Part shown: in pieces, positions 25,664 to 34,601 of the stretch | How positions within the stretch are numbered: position 1 is the first letter of the stretch | How the letters are laid out: every line of letters begins with the position of its first letter | NCBI GenBank assembly: GCA_934463035.1 | Contig: CAKSIG010000002.1 | Location: 124,001-188,000, forward strand | Origin: an uncultured Eubacteriales bacterium | GTDB lineage: Bacteria > Bacillota > Clostridia > Oscillospirales > Acutalibacteraceae | Reading direction: 5' to 3' | DNA length: 64,000 nt | The notes under the pieces: generated by a model | Databases searched by the model: none | What the model saw: the letters and a program-made list of their open reading frames with translations, nothing else | Told to the model about the DNA's origin: nothing | Program-made: the position numbers and the translations under genes

Positions 25664-27490
25664 TTATTCTACCGTAACGGATTTTGCAAGATTTCTCGGC
25701 TTATCTATATCGCAGCCTTTATACAAAGCGACATAGTAAGCGTAAATCTGGAAAGGAATAACCTCAACGGACGCCGTGAGCAACGGGTGCGTGCGCGGGA
25801 TATAAATAACCTCGGACGACTCCGCGGCAACGTCGGCGTGACCCTCAACAGCACAGGCAAGAACGTGCGCACCTCTCGCCTTGACCTCTTTGATATTGCT
25901 GAGCAATTTGTCAAAGAGCTTCTCACAGCAGGCGAGCGCTATTACTATCCTGCCCTCCTCTATCAGCGATATTGTGCCGTGCTTTAATTCGCCTGCGGCA
26001 TACGCTTCGGAGTGGATATAGGAAATTTCTTTAAGTTTAAGCGATGCTTCGAGAGCTACGGCATAATCAATATTTCTGCCTATAAAGAACAGGGATTCGG
26101 GATCCTTGCAGTTCTTCGCCATTTCCTTTATTCTGTCTTCCTGCAATATAACCTTTTCTATTTTTTCGGGCAGCAGGCGTATCTCGTCAAACACCTTTTC
26201 TATTTCGGTGCTGTCCATAGAGCCGAGTATCCTTGCCGCCCATACGGCAAAGAGGTACAGAACGGACAGCTGAGTAGAGTAACCCTTAGTGGTTGCAACC
26301 GCTATTTCGGGACCCGCCCAAGTGTAGATAACATCGTCGGACGCCTTTGCAATGGAACTGCCCACCACATTGACTATTGATATAACGTGGGAGCCGTGCG
26401 CTTTTGCTTCCCTGAGCGCGGCGAGGGTATCAGCCGTTTCGCCCGACTGGCTGATTATTATTGTGAGCGTTTTATCGTCTATTATCGGATTTCTGTATCT
26501 GAACTCACTTGCGAGGTCGGCGTTGGTAGGAATTCTGAGCATTTCTTCAAAAACATATTTTCCAACCATTCCTGCGTGATATGCCGAACCGCACGCAACT
26601 ATTTCAATGCGGTTTATTGCTTTGAGCTTTTCGGCAGTTAATTTAAGCCCGTCAAAAACAATGTCTCTGCCGTGAATACGGCTTTCAACGGTTTGGGATA
26701 CCGCGTTCGGCTGTTCAACTATCTCTTTCATCATAAAATGATTGTAACCGCCCTTTTCGGCAGCCTCAACATTCCAATCTATATGGGAAACCTCATATTC
26801 AACAGGATTTTTGTCACTGTCAAAAATTTTGACGCCGTCGGGAGTTAAAAAGGCAATTTCCTTATCCTCCAAATATACTATATCCCTCGTGCTTGATACT
26901 ATTGCCGTAACATCGGACGCTATATAATTCGCATCGTCGGAAATGCCGATTATAAGCGGACTGAATTTTCTGACGGCAACAAGCGTATCAGGGAGATCGG
27001 CACAGATTATGCCGAGAGCATAGGAGCCTTCAAGCCTTGCGACGGTTTTGGCTACGGTGTCAAGCAGATCGCCGTTGTAATACTTAGCCAAAAGCTGCGG
27101 CACAACCTCCGAGTCGGTCTCGCTTGCAAATTCGACTCCCTCGGATATAAGCTCCGCTCTTAAAGCGGCGTAGTTTTCGATTATTCCGTTGTGAACAACG
27201 GCAAAACGTCCGTCCGCGCTCAAATGAGGATGGGCGTTTTCAAACGAAGGAATGCCGTGCGTTGCCCAGCGTGTATGCCCTATACCTACATTGCCGCAGA
27301 TACCGTCGCCGTTGTTTGTCTTATCTCTTAAATCGCTAATTCGTTTTACTGTTTTAACGGTCTTTATTTCCCCGTCTTTAAGTACGGCTATTCCCGCAGA
27401 GTCATAACCCCTGTATTCAAGCCTTTCAAGCCCGTCAAGCAAAAAGCCCGACGCGTTATCCTTACCTGTAAAACCAACAATTCCGCACAT
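25664..27490 (-). CDS. glmS: Glutamine-fructose-6-phosphate aminotransferase (isomerising)
   Basis: 608 residues, normal length. The N-terminal nucleophile Cys2 is in MCGIVGFTG, followed by the GlmS glutaminase signatures RLEYRGYDSAG and GIGHTRWATHG. Two SIS sugar-isomerase domains follow (SQSGETADTLAAL, TKGYSTQLSV), and the C-terminus is DKPRNLAKSVTVE. It makes glucosamine-6-phosphate, the first step of cell-wall amino-sugar synthesis. Its leader carries a glmS ribozyme at 27785-27908, so the gene should be repressed by its own product. The ribosome site is AAAGGTG, eight bases before the ATG. An unusual ~230-bp stretch bounded by inverted repeats lies between the ribozyme and the gene. Confidence 0.97.
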   Translation of the reverse strand: MCGIVGFTGKDNASGFLLDGLERLEYRGYDSAGIAVLKDGEIKTVKTVKRISDLRDKTNNGDGICGNVGIGHTRWATHGIPSFENAHPHLSADGRFAVVHNGIIENYAALRAELISEGVEFASETDSEVVPQLLAKYYNGDLLDTVAKTVARLEGSYALGIICADLPDTLVAVRKFSPLIIGISDDANYIASDVTAIVSSTRDIVYLEDKEIAFLTPDGVKIFDSDKNPVEYEVSHIDWNVEAAEKGGYNHFMMKEIVEQPNAVSQTVESRIHGRDIVFDGLKLTAEKLKAINRIEIVACGSAYHAGMVGKYVFEEMLRIPTNADLASEFRYRNPIIDDKTLTIIISQSGETADTLAALREAKAHGSHVISIVNVVGSSIAKASDDVIYTWAGPEIAVATTKGYSTQLSVLYLFAVWAARILGSMDSTEIEKVFDEIRLLPEKIEKVILQEDRIKEMAKNCKDPESLFFIGRNIDYAVALEASLKLKEISYIHSEAYAAGELKHGTISLIEEGRIVIALACCEKLFDKLLSNIKEVKARGAHVLACAVEGHADVAAESSEVIYIPRTHPLLTASVEVIPFQIYAYYVALYKGCDIDKPRNLAKSVTVE

Positions 27491-27508
27491 AAAAAATACA
27501 CCTTTCCG

Positions 27509-27742
27509 CAGTATGTGCGCAGGTGTAAAAAGAGTACACTCGGTGCAACAGAACCCGAACCCGTCACGCCTACAAAACCTTTCAGTTTTGATAGGTTAAA
27601 GGTTTCTGCCGCTTTAATTCTATTCGCCTTGCAAAAACAAACGCAAAGTCTCAATCTAAAAGGCGGCGAGCGAAACCGCAGCAGGTTCAACCCCTGTCGC
27701 ACTGACAAAAAAATCTAAAAAATCCGAATCCCGCACATACTG
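27509..27742. mobile_element. Small MITE-like insertion with 11-bp terminal inverted repeats in the glmS leader
   Basis: CAGTATGTGCG at 27509-27519 and its perfect complement CGCACATACTG at 27732-27742 bound a 234-bp stretch. No credible gene is inside. The stretch separates the glmS ribozyme from the glmS ribosome site, where related genomes usually have a short spacer. No target-site duplication is obvious and only one copy is in the window, so mobility is an inference. It could instead be an RNA structural domain. Confidence 0.45.
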
Positions 27743-27784
27743 TTTAAAATAAAATGTTTTAATTTGGCATAGCGAATACCTTTG

Positions 27785-27908
27785 TTTCGGAATTACTTCC
27801 GGTTTTTAAGTATCCGTTTACGATATGTCTACCGTGGGGCATCCGCCGAATATTTCGATGCTCCCCAACCTCGTCAACCGCTATGCCACTATGTACGGTC
27901 CCGGCGCT
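27785..27908 (-). ncRNA. glmS ribozyme (glucosamine-6-phosphate riboswitch)
   Basis: Read on the minus strand, the core matches the glmS ribozyme: AGCGCC at the cleavage site (27903-27908), GTTGACGAGG (27869-27878), TTCGGCGGATGCC (27838-27850) closing a pseudoknot with the GGGGAGCATCGAA segment, and a 3' hairpin, CCGGAAGTAATTCCG (27788-27802). On binding glucosamine-6-phosphate this RNA cleaves itself just upstream of AGCGCC, and the downstream mRNA is then degraded. It lies between the glmS promoter and gene, as expected. Confidence 0.93.
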
Positions 27909-27997
27909 TAAATTTAAAATACCAAGGGGTTCCCTTTCACTTTATTTGCAGCATATTATCCCCTGTAACGAACGAAACGACAGTCCGTTACTAATAC

Positions 27998-28026
27998 ATA
28001 TTACTATACACACCGCAAAATGTCAA
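27998..28026 (-). promoter_or_regulatory. glmS promoter
   Basis: Minus-strand TTGACA (28021-28026) and TAATAT (27998-28003), spaced 17 bases. Transcription would begin near 27991, about 80 bases before the ribozyme cleavage site. Confidence 0.7.
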
Positions 28027-28055
28027 ACATTTTTGTTATATCGGCAATAGTCTTC

Positions 28056-28084
28056 TTGACAATAAAACGGCGATATGATAACAT
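28056..28084 (+). promoter_or_regulatory. Promoter of the Wzz-like/tyrosine kinase operon
   Basis: TTGACA (28056-28061) and TAACAT (28079-28084) with a 17-base spacer, placed 38 bases before the chosen start. It diverges from the glmS promoter. Confidence 0.65.
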
Positions 28085-28122
28085 AATTAATGACATAATT
28101 TTTATCTATGAGGGCATCAAAG

Positions 28123-28863
28123 ATGTATAATAATAACAACTCTTCTCAGGAAAATGCGTTTGACTTGCGTGAATACATATATGTTCTGCTTGACAAATGG
28201 TACATAGCGGCGATACTGTGTTTTGTATCGGTCTTTCTTTCATTTACGGTTACAAAATTTTTCATTTCTTCAAAATATACCTCAACGGCAAAAATATATA
28301 TTATGAACAATGAAACCCAGACCTTTAACTCGCAGGATATTTCGGTTTCCTCGTATCTCGCGAAGGATTATGAGGAATTTATAGTTGACCGCTCGGTTCT
28401 TGAAGTAGTTATTGACGAGCTTAATCTCAACTGCTCATACGAGGGTCTTAAATCGTCAATCGGTATAAAGAATCCTGAAAACACCCGTATAATAGAGATC
28501 AGCGTGGTAACGGGCAACGCAGAGCAGTCAAAGCGGATTGCAGACTGCGTATGCAGGGTATCAATAGACAAAATAACCGAGCTTATGGGTGTTGACCGCG
28601 CGAAGGTATTCCGCGACGGCAACCTGCCCAAGGGTCCGTCGTCTCCCGTAATGTCAAAAAATCTCCTTGTCGGATTTTTGATCGGTTTGGCGGCGTCGCT
28701 TGCCGTTGTGTTCGTTTACTATTTCGTTGACGATAAAATAAAGGGGCCGAAAGATGTTGAGAAATACCTCGGAATATCGCTTTTAGGCGTAATTCCCTAC
28801 AACAAACAGCGAAACCGCAGTAAAACTGCCGACCGAGCCCGTCGGCACAATGCCGCAAGATAG
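28123..28863 (+). CDS. Wzz/YveK-type chain-length or kinase-activator membrane protein
   Basis: About 246 residues. The start is placed at ATG 28123, with GAGGG eight bases before it; an in-frame ATG at 28108 has no ribosome site. Two membrane helices (residues ~25-50 and ~180-200) flank an extracytoplasmic domain, the layout of Wzz polysaccharide co-polymerases. The second helix is preceded by a Pro-rich LPKGPSSPVMSKN segment, as in YveK/CapA proteins. The basic cytoplasmic tail would contact the tyrosine kinase encoded 11 nt downstream. The pair controls polymer length and export of a surface polysaccharide. Confidence 0.85.
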   Translation: MYNNNNSSQENAFDLREYIYVLLDKWYIAAILCFVSVFLSFTVTKFFISSKYTSTAKIYIMNNETQTFNSQDISVSSYLAKDYEEFIVDRSVLEVVIDELNLNCSYEGLKSSIGIKNPENTRIIEISVVTGNAEQSKRIADCVCRVSIDKITELMGVDRAKVFRDGNLPKGPSSPVMSKNLLVGFLIGLAASLAVVFVYYFVDDKIKGPKDVEKYLGISLLGVIPYNKQRNRSKTADRARRHNAAR

Positions 28864-28874
28864 GGGGATTTTAA

Positions 28875-29609
28875 ATGCCTAACGATATTTTATCAAGTGA
28901 AATTCAAAGCAGTGCAGGAAAGGTTGCCTTTAATTCAAGCTCGGCAAAGGATTATGCGACCAGCGAATCATATAAGACCCTGCGCACGAATATTCTTTTC
29001 AGCGGCGTTGATATAAAATCAATAGTAATTACCAGCTGCCGCGAGAACGAGGGGAAAAGCACCATTTCCACCGAGCTTTCCCAAAGTCTTGCAGAGAGCG
29101 GCAAAAGAACTATTCTTATAGACGCTGACCTGAGAAAATCGGAAATGCTCCGCCAGAACGGACGGGGACGGGAGATAAACGGTCTTTCGGAGCTTTTGTC
29201 AGGCCAATGCACGCTTGAACAGGTTGTTTACAACACAAACGAGCCTAATTTTGACGTTATTTTCTGCGGACATTATCCGCCTAACCCCGTAGAGCTTTTA
29301 GGCTCGGGCAAATTTGAACAGCTTGTGTCGGATTTTAAGAAAATTTACGATTATGTGATAATAGATTCCCCGCCGCTCGGCGCGGTTATAGACGCCGCAG
29401 TCATAGCGTCATACTGCGACGGAGCCATTCTCGTAATAACCGACGGTAAGATAAGCTACCACGAAGCCAACAATGTAAAAGAGCAGATACTTAAAAGCGG
29501 CTGCAAGCTGTTAGGTGCTGTGCTGAACGACACGGAACCGCGCCGTTCAAGCTATTACAAAAGATATTACAAGGGCTCGGAATACAAGTACTCCGCCGAG
29601 TACAAATAA
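28875..29609 (+). CDS. Bacterial tyrosine kinase, CapB/YwqD type
   Basis: 244 residues. Walker A motif ENEGKSTISTELSQ, Walker A' ILIDADLR and Walker B VIIDSPPLGAV identify a BY-kinase. The C-terminus is a tyrosine cluster (SSYYKRYYKGSEYKYSAEYK) that would be autophosphorylated. It is activated by the membrane protein encoded just before it and regulates polysaccharide assembly. In many genomes these genes head a capsule cluster; here only the pair is present, and no flippase or polymerase is beside it. Confidence 0.92.
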   Translation: MPNDILSSEIQSSAGKVAFNSSSAKDYATSESYKTLRTNILFSGVDIKSIVITSCRENEGKSTISTELSQSLAESGKRTILIDADLRKSEMLRQNGRGREINGLSELLSGQCTLEQVVYNTNEPNFDVIFCGHYPPNPVELLGSGKFEQLVSDFKKIYDYVIIDSPPLGAVIDAAVIASYCDGAILVITDGKISYHEANNVKEQILKSGCKLLGAVLNDTEPRRSSYYKRYYKGSEYKYSAEYK

Positions 29610-29625
29610 GATACAGAAAGCACAA

Positions 29626-29657
29626 ACAACCCCGCTCAGCCGAGCGGGGTTGTTTTT
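29626..29657 (+). terminator. Terminator after the tyrosine kinase gene
   Basis: A 12-bp stem, ACAACCCCGCTC (29626-29637) with GAGCGGGGTTGT (29642-29653), followed by TTTTT. The convergent thrS ends a few bases further on, so it may serve both. Confidence 0.9.
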
Positions 29658-29664
29658 ACAAAAA

Positions 29665-31611
29665 CTACTTTATTATTTTTTCGTCAATTTCCTTTTTGGC
29701 ACGTGCTATAAAGTCTTCAACGCTCATAGCGCCGAGGTCGCCGTTTTCTCCTCTTTCTCTTACCGAGAGGGTCTTGCTTTCAACCTCGTTATCGCCGACT
29801 ATCAGCATATACGGCACCTTTTGCAGTCTTGCCTCGCGAATCTTGTAACCGATTTTTTCATTTCGGTCGTCAAGCTCAACACGCATACCTACGTCTTCAA
29901 GCTGTTTCTTGATTTCATAAGCATAATCCGCGTGCCTGTCGGCAATGGGGAGTATTTTTACCTGAACGGGAGCCAGCCACATCGGGAACGCGCCTGCATA
30001 TTTTTCTATGAGCAGAGCAAGCGTTCTTTCATAACAGCCGATAGAGGTTCTGTGAATGATATACGGATTCTTTTTCTGACCGTCACGGTCAACATATTCC
30101 ATACCGAACTTTTCGGCAAGCATCTGGTCGATCTGAATTGTTATAAGCGTATCTTCCTTGCCGTAAACGTTCTTTATTTGAATGTCGAGCTTAGGACCGT
30201 AGAATGCGGCTTCGTCGATACCTATTGTGTAAGGAATCTGCAAGTGGTCAAGAATCTTTGACATCATTCCCTGAGCCTCGTCCCATTGTTCGGGCGTGCC
30301 TATATACTTTTCGCGGTTGTTAGGATCCCATTGCGAGAAGCGGTATGAAACGTCTTCATACAAGCCGAGCGTTTTAAGCATATATATAGCAAGTTCCAGA
30401 CAGCTCTTAAACTCCTGTTCAAGCTGTTCGGGGGTACACATAAGGTGACCCTCCGATATAGTGAACTGACGGACTCTTATAAGACCGTGCATTTCGCCGC
30501 TGTCCTCATTTCGGAAAAGCGTCGAAGTCTCGTCATATCTGAGCGGCAAATCGCGGTAGGAACGCGCACGGTTAAGATACGCCTGATATTGGAACGGGCA
30601 GGTCATAGGACGCAGGGCGAAACATTCCTTAGTTTCGTCCTCGGGATCGCCCAAAACGAACATTCCGTCAAGATAGTGATCCCAGTGTCCCGAGAGCTTG
30701 TAAAGCTCTCGTTTAGCCATATACGGAGTTTTGGTAAGCTGCCAGCCTCTGCGCGCCTCCTCGTCCTCAACAAAGCGCTGTAATATCTGTATTATCTTTG
30801 CACCCTTTGGCAGGAGTATAGGCAGACCCTGACCGATTATATCAACCGTTGTGAACAGTTCAAGCTCGCGGCCGAGTTTGTTGTGATCGCGTTTTTTGGC
30901 TTCTTCAAGCATATTCAAATGCGCTTCAAGCTCGCTTGCCTTGGGAAAAGCGGTTCCGTATATACGGCAGAGCATTTTTTTGCTTGAATCGCCGCGCCAA
31001 TACGCTCCCGTTGCCGAGGTGAGTTTGAAAGCCTTAACGGCGCCCGTACTCATAAGGTGCGCGCCCGCACATAGGTCGGTAAATTCGCCCTGTGAATAAA
31101 AGCTGATTTCCTCGCCCTCGGGAATGTCCTCGGCAAGCTCGACCTTGTAAGGCTCGTCTTTATCCTTAAAATATTTTACCGCGTCAGCCCGTGACATAGC
31201 GTGTCTTTCAAGTTTAATGTCTTCCTTGACGATCTTCTTCATTTCCGCTTCGATTTTAAGCAGATCGTCGGGAGTAAACTTGGTGTCAACATCAAAATCG
31301 TAATAAAATCCGTCGTCAACCGCGGGTCCTATCGCAAGTTTTGCATCGGGATAGAGGCGCTTTACCGCCTGAGCCATTATGTGAGAGGCGGTGTGGCGGA
31401 AGGTGCGGCGGCCGTACTCGTCGTCAAAGGTCAGTATTTCCAGCTTACAATCCTTCGTAAGCGGAGTTCTCAGGTCAACATTTTCGCCGTCCACCTTTGC
31501 GGCGCAGGCGGCGCGGGCAAGACCCATACTGATTGATTTGGCGGCGTCATAAGCGGTAAGACCGTTTTCAAGCTCTAACACACTGCCGTCCTTTAAAGTA
31601 ACTTTAATCAT
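29665..31611 (-). CDS. thrS: Threonyl-tRNA synthetase
   Basis: 648 residues, full length. It has the N-terminal TGS domain (VTLKDGSVLELENG), the editing domain with HTASHIMAQAV and CAGAHLMSTG (zinc/editing histidines), and class II motifs including RPMTCPFQYQAY and the C-terminal anticodon-binding domain (QVKILPIADRHADYA). It charges tRNA-Thr with threonine. A T-box leader precedes it, so expression should rise when uncharged tRNA-Thr accumulates. Confidence 0.97.
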   Translation of the reverse strand: MIKVTLKDGSVLELENGLTAYDAAKSISMGLARAACAAKVDGENVDLRTPLTKDCKLEILTFDDEYGRRTFRHTASHIMAQAVKRLYPDAKLAIGPAVDDGFYYDFDVDTKFTPDDLLKIEAEMKKIVKEDIKLERHAMSRADAVKYFKDKDEPYKVELAEDIPEGEEISFYSQGEFTDLCAGAHLMSTGAVKAFKLTSATGAYWRGDSSKKMLCRIYGTAFPKASELEAHLNMLEEAKKRDHNKLGRELELFTTVDIIGQGLPILLPKGAKIIQILQRFVEDEEARRGWQLTKTPYMAKRELYKLSGHWDHYLDGMFVLGDPEDETKECFALRPMTCPFQYQAYLNRARSYRDLPLRYDETSTLFRNEDSGEMHGLIRVRQFTISEGHLMCTPEQLEQEFKSCLELAIYMLKTLGLYEDVSYRFSQWDPNNREKYIGTPEQWDEAQGMMSKILDHLQIPYTIGIDEAAFYGPKLDIQIKNVYGKEDTLITIQIDQMLAEKFGMEYVDRDGQKKNPYIIHRTSIGCYERTLALLIEKYAGAFPMWLAPVQVKILPIADRHADYAYEIKKQLEDVGMRVELDDRNEKIGYKIREARLQKVPYMLIVGDNEVESKTLSVRERGENGDLGAMSVEDFIARAKKEIDEKIIK

Positions 31612-31632
31612 TTAAACCGTTCCTTTCTGAAT

Positions 31633-31870
31633 AAAAAAACAAGCTCCGCCCCTTAAAAAGGGACGAAGCTGAAAAATCTCCGTGTTTCCACCCAAATTCC
31701 GTTCATAAAACGGCACTCATTACCCTTTAACGCAGGTCAAACGTCCGTGTTGCTACCCACGGCGCTCAGAGGCGGTGTTCGCCCTTTCCTACCCTGCGCG
31801 GCTTTCATCCGACGGCGCGCGCTCTCTTTAAAGGATTTTGCAAAAGGTTACTGTCCTCATCAATGCTTTA
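31633..31870 (-). promoter_or_regulatory. T-box riboswitch of thrS
   Basis: On the minus strand, the leader ends with the T-box element TTTGGGTGGAAACACGG (near 31679-31695), then a terminator stem AGCTTCGTCCC / GGGGCGGAGCTT (31641-31670) with a T-run at 31633-31639. The GC-rich Stem I region is at ~31780-31850. Uncharged tRNA-Thr would stabilise the antiterminator. The specifier codon was not located with confidence. Confidence 0.85.
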
Positions 31871-31877
31871 CATAGAA

Positions 31878-31906
31878 ATAATAACTCTTAATTCACCTTA
31901 TGTCAA
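31878..31906 (-). promoter_or_regulatory. thrS promoter
   Basis: Minus-strand TTGACA (31901-31906) and TATTAT (31878-31883) with a 17-base spacer. It starts the transcript just at the T-box leader and overlaps the space after the lysozyme gene. Confidence 0.75.
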
Positions 31907-31913
31907 GTATTTT

Positions 31914-33569
31914 TTACTGCAACAGCGACGTTACGGCGTATACGACCTGACCGTTTAGTTCAAGTCTTGACCAGCCGCGTTTGCTTATTGCCGTTCGCTT
32001 GATTGTTTCACCGTTTTTAAGGGTATACACCACCTGCGATTCAGAGGTGCTCGGCGACGTGCGGAGATACGTTTCCTCCTTTGCGGTAACGGTATCGTTT
32101 ACAAGGTCAAATTCCATACCGTATTCCGTCACGGTAGTGTCAGGCTTTACCGCCACCACCTCTTGGGACAGATAGCTTTCTATTGCGTAAACCGTTTGTC
32201 CGTTATATTCAAGGCGCGCCCAGCCGCCGGCGCTTGTACCCGTCTGCGTAACAAATTCGCCGCTTTTAAGGGTATATACCACCTGTGACGAGTCGGTATT
32301 CGGCGCGCTGCGGAGATTTGTTGACTCCTTAGCCGTAACGCTTTTATTAACAAATGTAAACATCATACCGTACTCGGTTACCGAGGAGGGCGCTGTCGGC
32401 TCGGAAGCGGCGTTCGCCTCGTTTGTAAGGTAACTTGTTATGGCATAAACCGTCTGCCCGTTATATACAAGTCTTGACCAACCGTTGCTGCCTATGCCGT
32501 TGCGCTCTACAAATTCGCCGTTTTTTATAGTTGCGGCAATTTCCGACTTGGTGCTTGCGGCAACCCTTAAATTTGTTTCTATCTTAGCGGTCACGCTGTC
32601 GTTCGCCGCGGTGTAAATATTGTCGTTTTGCTGCGGAGCCTCGGCCTCGTCCGCTTTTGACGACGGATTTTTAGCCGCCGCCTTTTCGCGTGTGAAGTAC
32701 GACACTATCATATCAACATTGCCGTCAACGCCCGACACCTTACCCATATTGGTGTATTGCCACATGTCGTATTTCCCGTTATAGTCAGGCTTTTTTGTCG
32801 CAGGATACGGCACGGACGGATACCTTGCCACCCATACCATACCGTTTTTCTCAATGCGCTCTGTATCCCAATATTTTGACGAGGTAAGCTCTCTGTGCGC
32901 GGCGTAAAACATAGCCTCGTAGCCAAGCTCCTTAACGCGTTTCATAAACGCGACCGCATTGTCTGTCCTTATTGAATTGCTCAATCCGAACATACGGCTG
33001 TCGCTGTTCAAAAATCCCTCGCAGTCATAGACTATAGGGTAGGAAATAGAGTATCCCGCAACGGCGCCCGCTGTCCATTCCGCCTCCTCGGCGGCTTCCG
33101 ACTGTGTTTTGGCGGTAGAGAAGAAATAAACGCCTGTGAGTATTCCGTATTTTTCGGCTTGTTGCAGATTATAATCGGCGTACGCGTCCTTATAAAGCGT
33201 ACCGTTTTCGCCCCTGAAACCTATTCTTATTATCGCAAAGTCAATACCGCTTGACTTTACCTTTTTCCAATCTATTTTGCCCTGCCATTTTGAAACGTCT
33301 ATACCGTTGGCTTTTCCGTTTTCATGGTAAAGGTCGTCGGCATTTACGTTTGCGCCCTGTTCGGACAGTTCGGTGTTTTCGGGGTCCTCGGCATCGTCAG
33401 CCGCGCTTGCGGCGCTCACCGAAATCTGCGTATTTTTACCGTTCTTTTTGCTTTTGAACATATCGGTTAAAACAAATACAGCCGATATTATAAGGGCAAC
33501 CGCCAATACAGCCGCCCCTGCCGTTAATACGGCGCGTTTTTTATCCGAAAACAGATTTTTAAAACTCAC
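31914..33569 (-). CDS. GH25 lysozyme with three SH3b repeats, membrane-anchored
   Basis: 551 residues. An N-terminal membrane segment (AVLTAGAAVLAVALIISAVFVL region) is followed by a Ser/Glu linker and a GH25 muramidase domain at ~85-290, with NGIDVSKWQGKIDW, the catalytic acid region PIVYDCEG and WQYTNMGKVSGVDGNVD. Three bacterial SH3 domains follow (~315-380, ~400-465, ~485-551), each containing TNLR/TYLRxxxxT and GWSRL/GWARL. The enzyme cuts the glycan strand of peptidoglycan, with the SH3 domains gripping the wall. It probably serves wall turnover. It is transcribed leftward after the aldolase gene and its terminator. Confidence 0.9.
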   Translation of the reverse strand: MSFKNLFSDKKRAVLTAGAAVLAVALIISAVFVLTDMFKSKKNGKNTQISVSAASAADDAEDPENTELSEQGANVNADDLYHENGKANGIDVSKWQGKIDWKKVKSSGIDFAIIRIGFRGENGTLYKDAYADYNLQQAEKYGILTGVYFFSTAKTQSEAAEEAEWTAGAVAGYSISYPIVYDCEGFLNSDSRMFGLSNSIRTDNAVAFMKRVKELGYEAMFYAAHRELTSSKYWDTERIEKNGMVWVARYPSVPYPATKKPDYNGKYDMWQYTNMGKVSGVDGNVDMIVSYFTREKAAAKNPSSKADEAEAPQQNDNIYTAANDSVTAKIETNLRVAASTKSEIAATIKNGEFVERNGIGSNGWSRLVYNGQTVYAITSYLTNEANAASEPTAPSSVTEYGMMFTFVNKSVTAKESTNLRSAPNTDSSQVVYTLKSGEFVTQTGTSAGGWARLEYNGQTVYAIESYLSQEVVAVKPDTTVTEYGMEFDLVNDTVTAKEETYLRTSPSTSESQVVYTLKNGETIKRTAISKRGWSRLELNGQVVYAVTSLLQ

Positions 33570-33597
33570 GCTTTACACCGTCCTTTCCGTAATAAAC

Positions 33598-33623
33598 AAA
33601 AAGGGGCATCGAAATGCCCCTTT
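33598..33623 (-). terminator. Terminator of the aldolase gene
   Basis: A 10-bp stem AAAGGGGCAT / ATGCCCCTTT with a four-base loop (33600-33623), followed on the minus strand by a T-run. Confidence 0.85.
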
Positions 33624-33632
33624 ACTTTACGT

Positions 33633-34496
33633 TTAAGCCTTGCCGACAGAGCCGAACAGATGCATCTTTTCAGATACTGTATCCTTAATTGCCTGTGTGC
33701 CGTCCGCAAGGAGCTTTCTCGGGTCAAAGCCCTTTCCTTGGAGGTCCTTGCCTGCCTCAATGTACTTACGTGTAGCCGCGGCAAAAGCAAGCTGGCACTC
33801 TGTATTAACGTTAATCTTTGAAACGCCGAGTGAGATAGCTTTCTTTATCATGTCCTCGGGAATACCTGTGCCGCCGTGAAGAACGAGAGGCATTGTTCCC
33901 GTAAGCTCCTGAATTTCAGCAAGAGTATCAAAACGCAGACCTGCCCAATTCTCGGGATATTTACCGTGAATGTTTCCTATACCTGCCGCGAGCATTGTAA
34001 CGCCCAGATCGGCAATCATTTTACATTCCTTCGGATCGGCAACCTCGCCGCCGCCTATAACGCCGTCTTCCTCGCCGCCGATAGCGCCGACTTCGGCTTC
34101 AATCGAAAGACCGAGCTTATTGCAGGTTTCAACGAGTTCCTTTGTCTTTGCGATGTTTTCCTCGATCGGATAATGCGAGCCGTCGAACATAACAGATGAG
34201 AAACCGGCCTCAATGCACTTCTTAGCGCCTTCGTAACTGCCGTGGTCAAGATGGAGAGCAACGGGAACGGTGATTCCGAGTTCCTCAATCATTCCCTTAA
34301 CCATACCGACTACGGTTTTGTAGCCGCACATATACTTTCCTGCGCCCTCGGAAACACCGAGAATAACGGGAGACTTCAACTCCTCGGCAGTTTGAAGTAT
34401 GGCCTTTGTCCATTCAAGGTTGTTGATATTGAACTGACCCACCGCATATTTGCCTGCCTTAGCCTTTGTAAGCATTTCTTTTGCTGAAACCAACAT
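33633..34496 (-). CDS. fba: Class II fructose-bisphosphate aldolase
   Basis: 287 residues. Zinc-binding HLDHGS (about residue 84), the glycine-rich GAIGGEEDGVIGGG loop, and HGGTGIPEDMIKKAI followed by SKINVNTECQ identify a class II FBP aldolase of the FbaA/GatY type. It splits fructose-1,6-bisphosphate in glycolysis. The ribosome site is GGAGG. A minus-strand promoter, TTGATT (34560-34565) and TAAAAT (34537-34542), stands upstream. Tagatose-bisphosphate activity is possible in this family, but no tagatose pathway genes are nearby. Confidence 0.93.
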   Translation of the reverse strand: MLVSAKEMLTKAKAGKYAVGQFNINNLEWTKAILQTAEELKSPVILGVSEGAGKYMCGYKTVVGMVKGMIEELGITVPVALHLDHGSYEGAKKCIEAGFSSVMFDGSHYPIEENIAKTKELVETCNKLGLSIEAEVGAIGGEEDGVIGGGEVADPKECKMIADLGVTMLAAGIGNIHGKYPENWAGLRFDTLAEIQELTGTMPLVLHGGTGIPEDMIKKAISLGVSKINVNTECQLAFAAATRKYIEAGKDLQGKGFDPRKLLADGTQAIKDTVSEKMHLFGSVGKA

Positions 34497-34536
34497 TTTA
34501 ATTCCTCCGTATTTGTTAAAATTTTATCTAATAGTT

Positions 34537-34565
34537 ATTTTATATCATATTCGCCGTAAAATCAA
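34537..34565 (-). promoter_or_regulatory. Promoter of the aldolase gene
   Basis: Minus-strand TTGATT (34560-34565) and TAAAAT (34537-34542) spaced 17 bases, about 40 bases before the start codon. Confidence 0.55.
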
Positions 34566-34601
34566 GACCCGAAGAACATTTTAATAAATCGTTTACAAAA
34601 A

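Noticed and set aside
27388..27708. A 106-codon open frame on the minus strand before glmS
   Set aside because: It overlaps the glmS start out of frame and covers the inverted-repeat stretch; no ribosome site or family resemblance.
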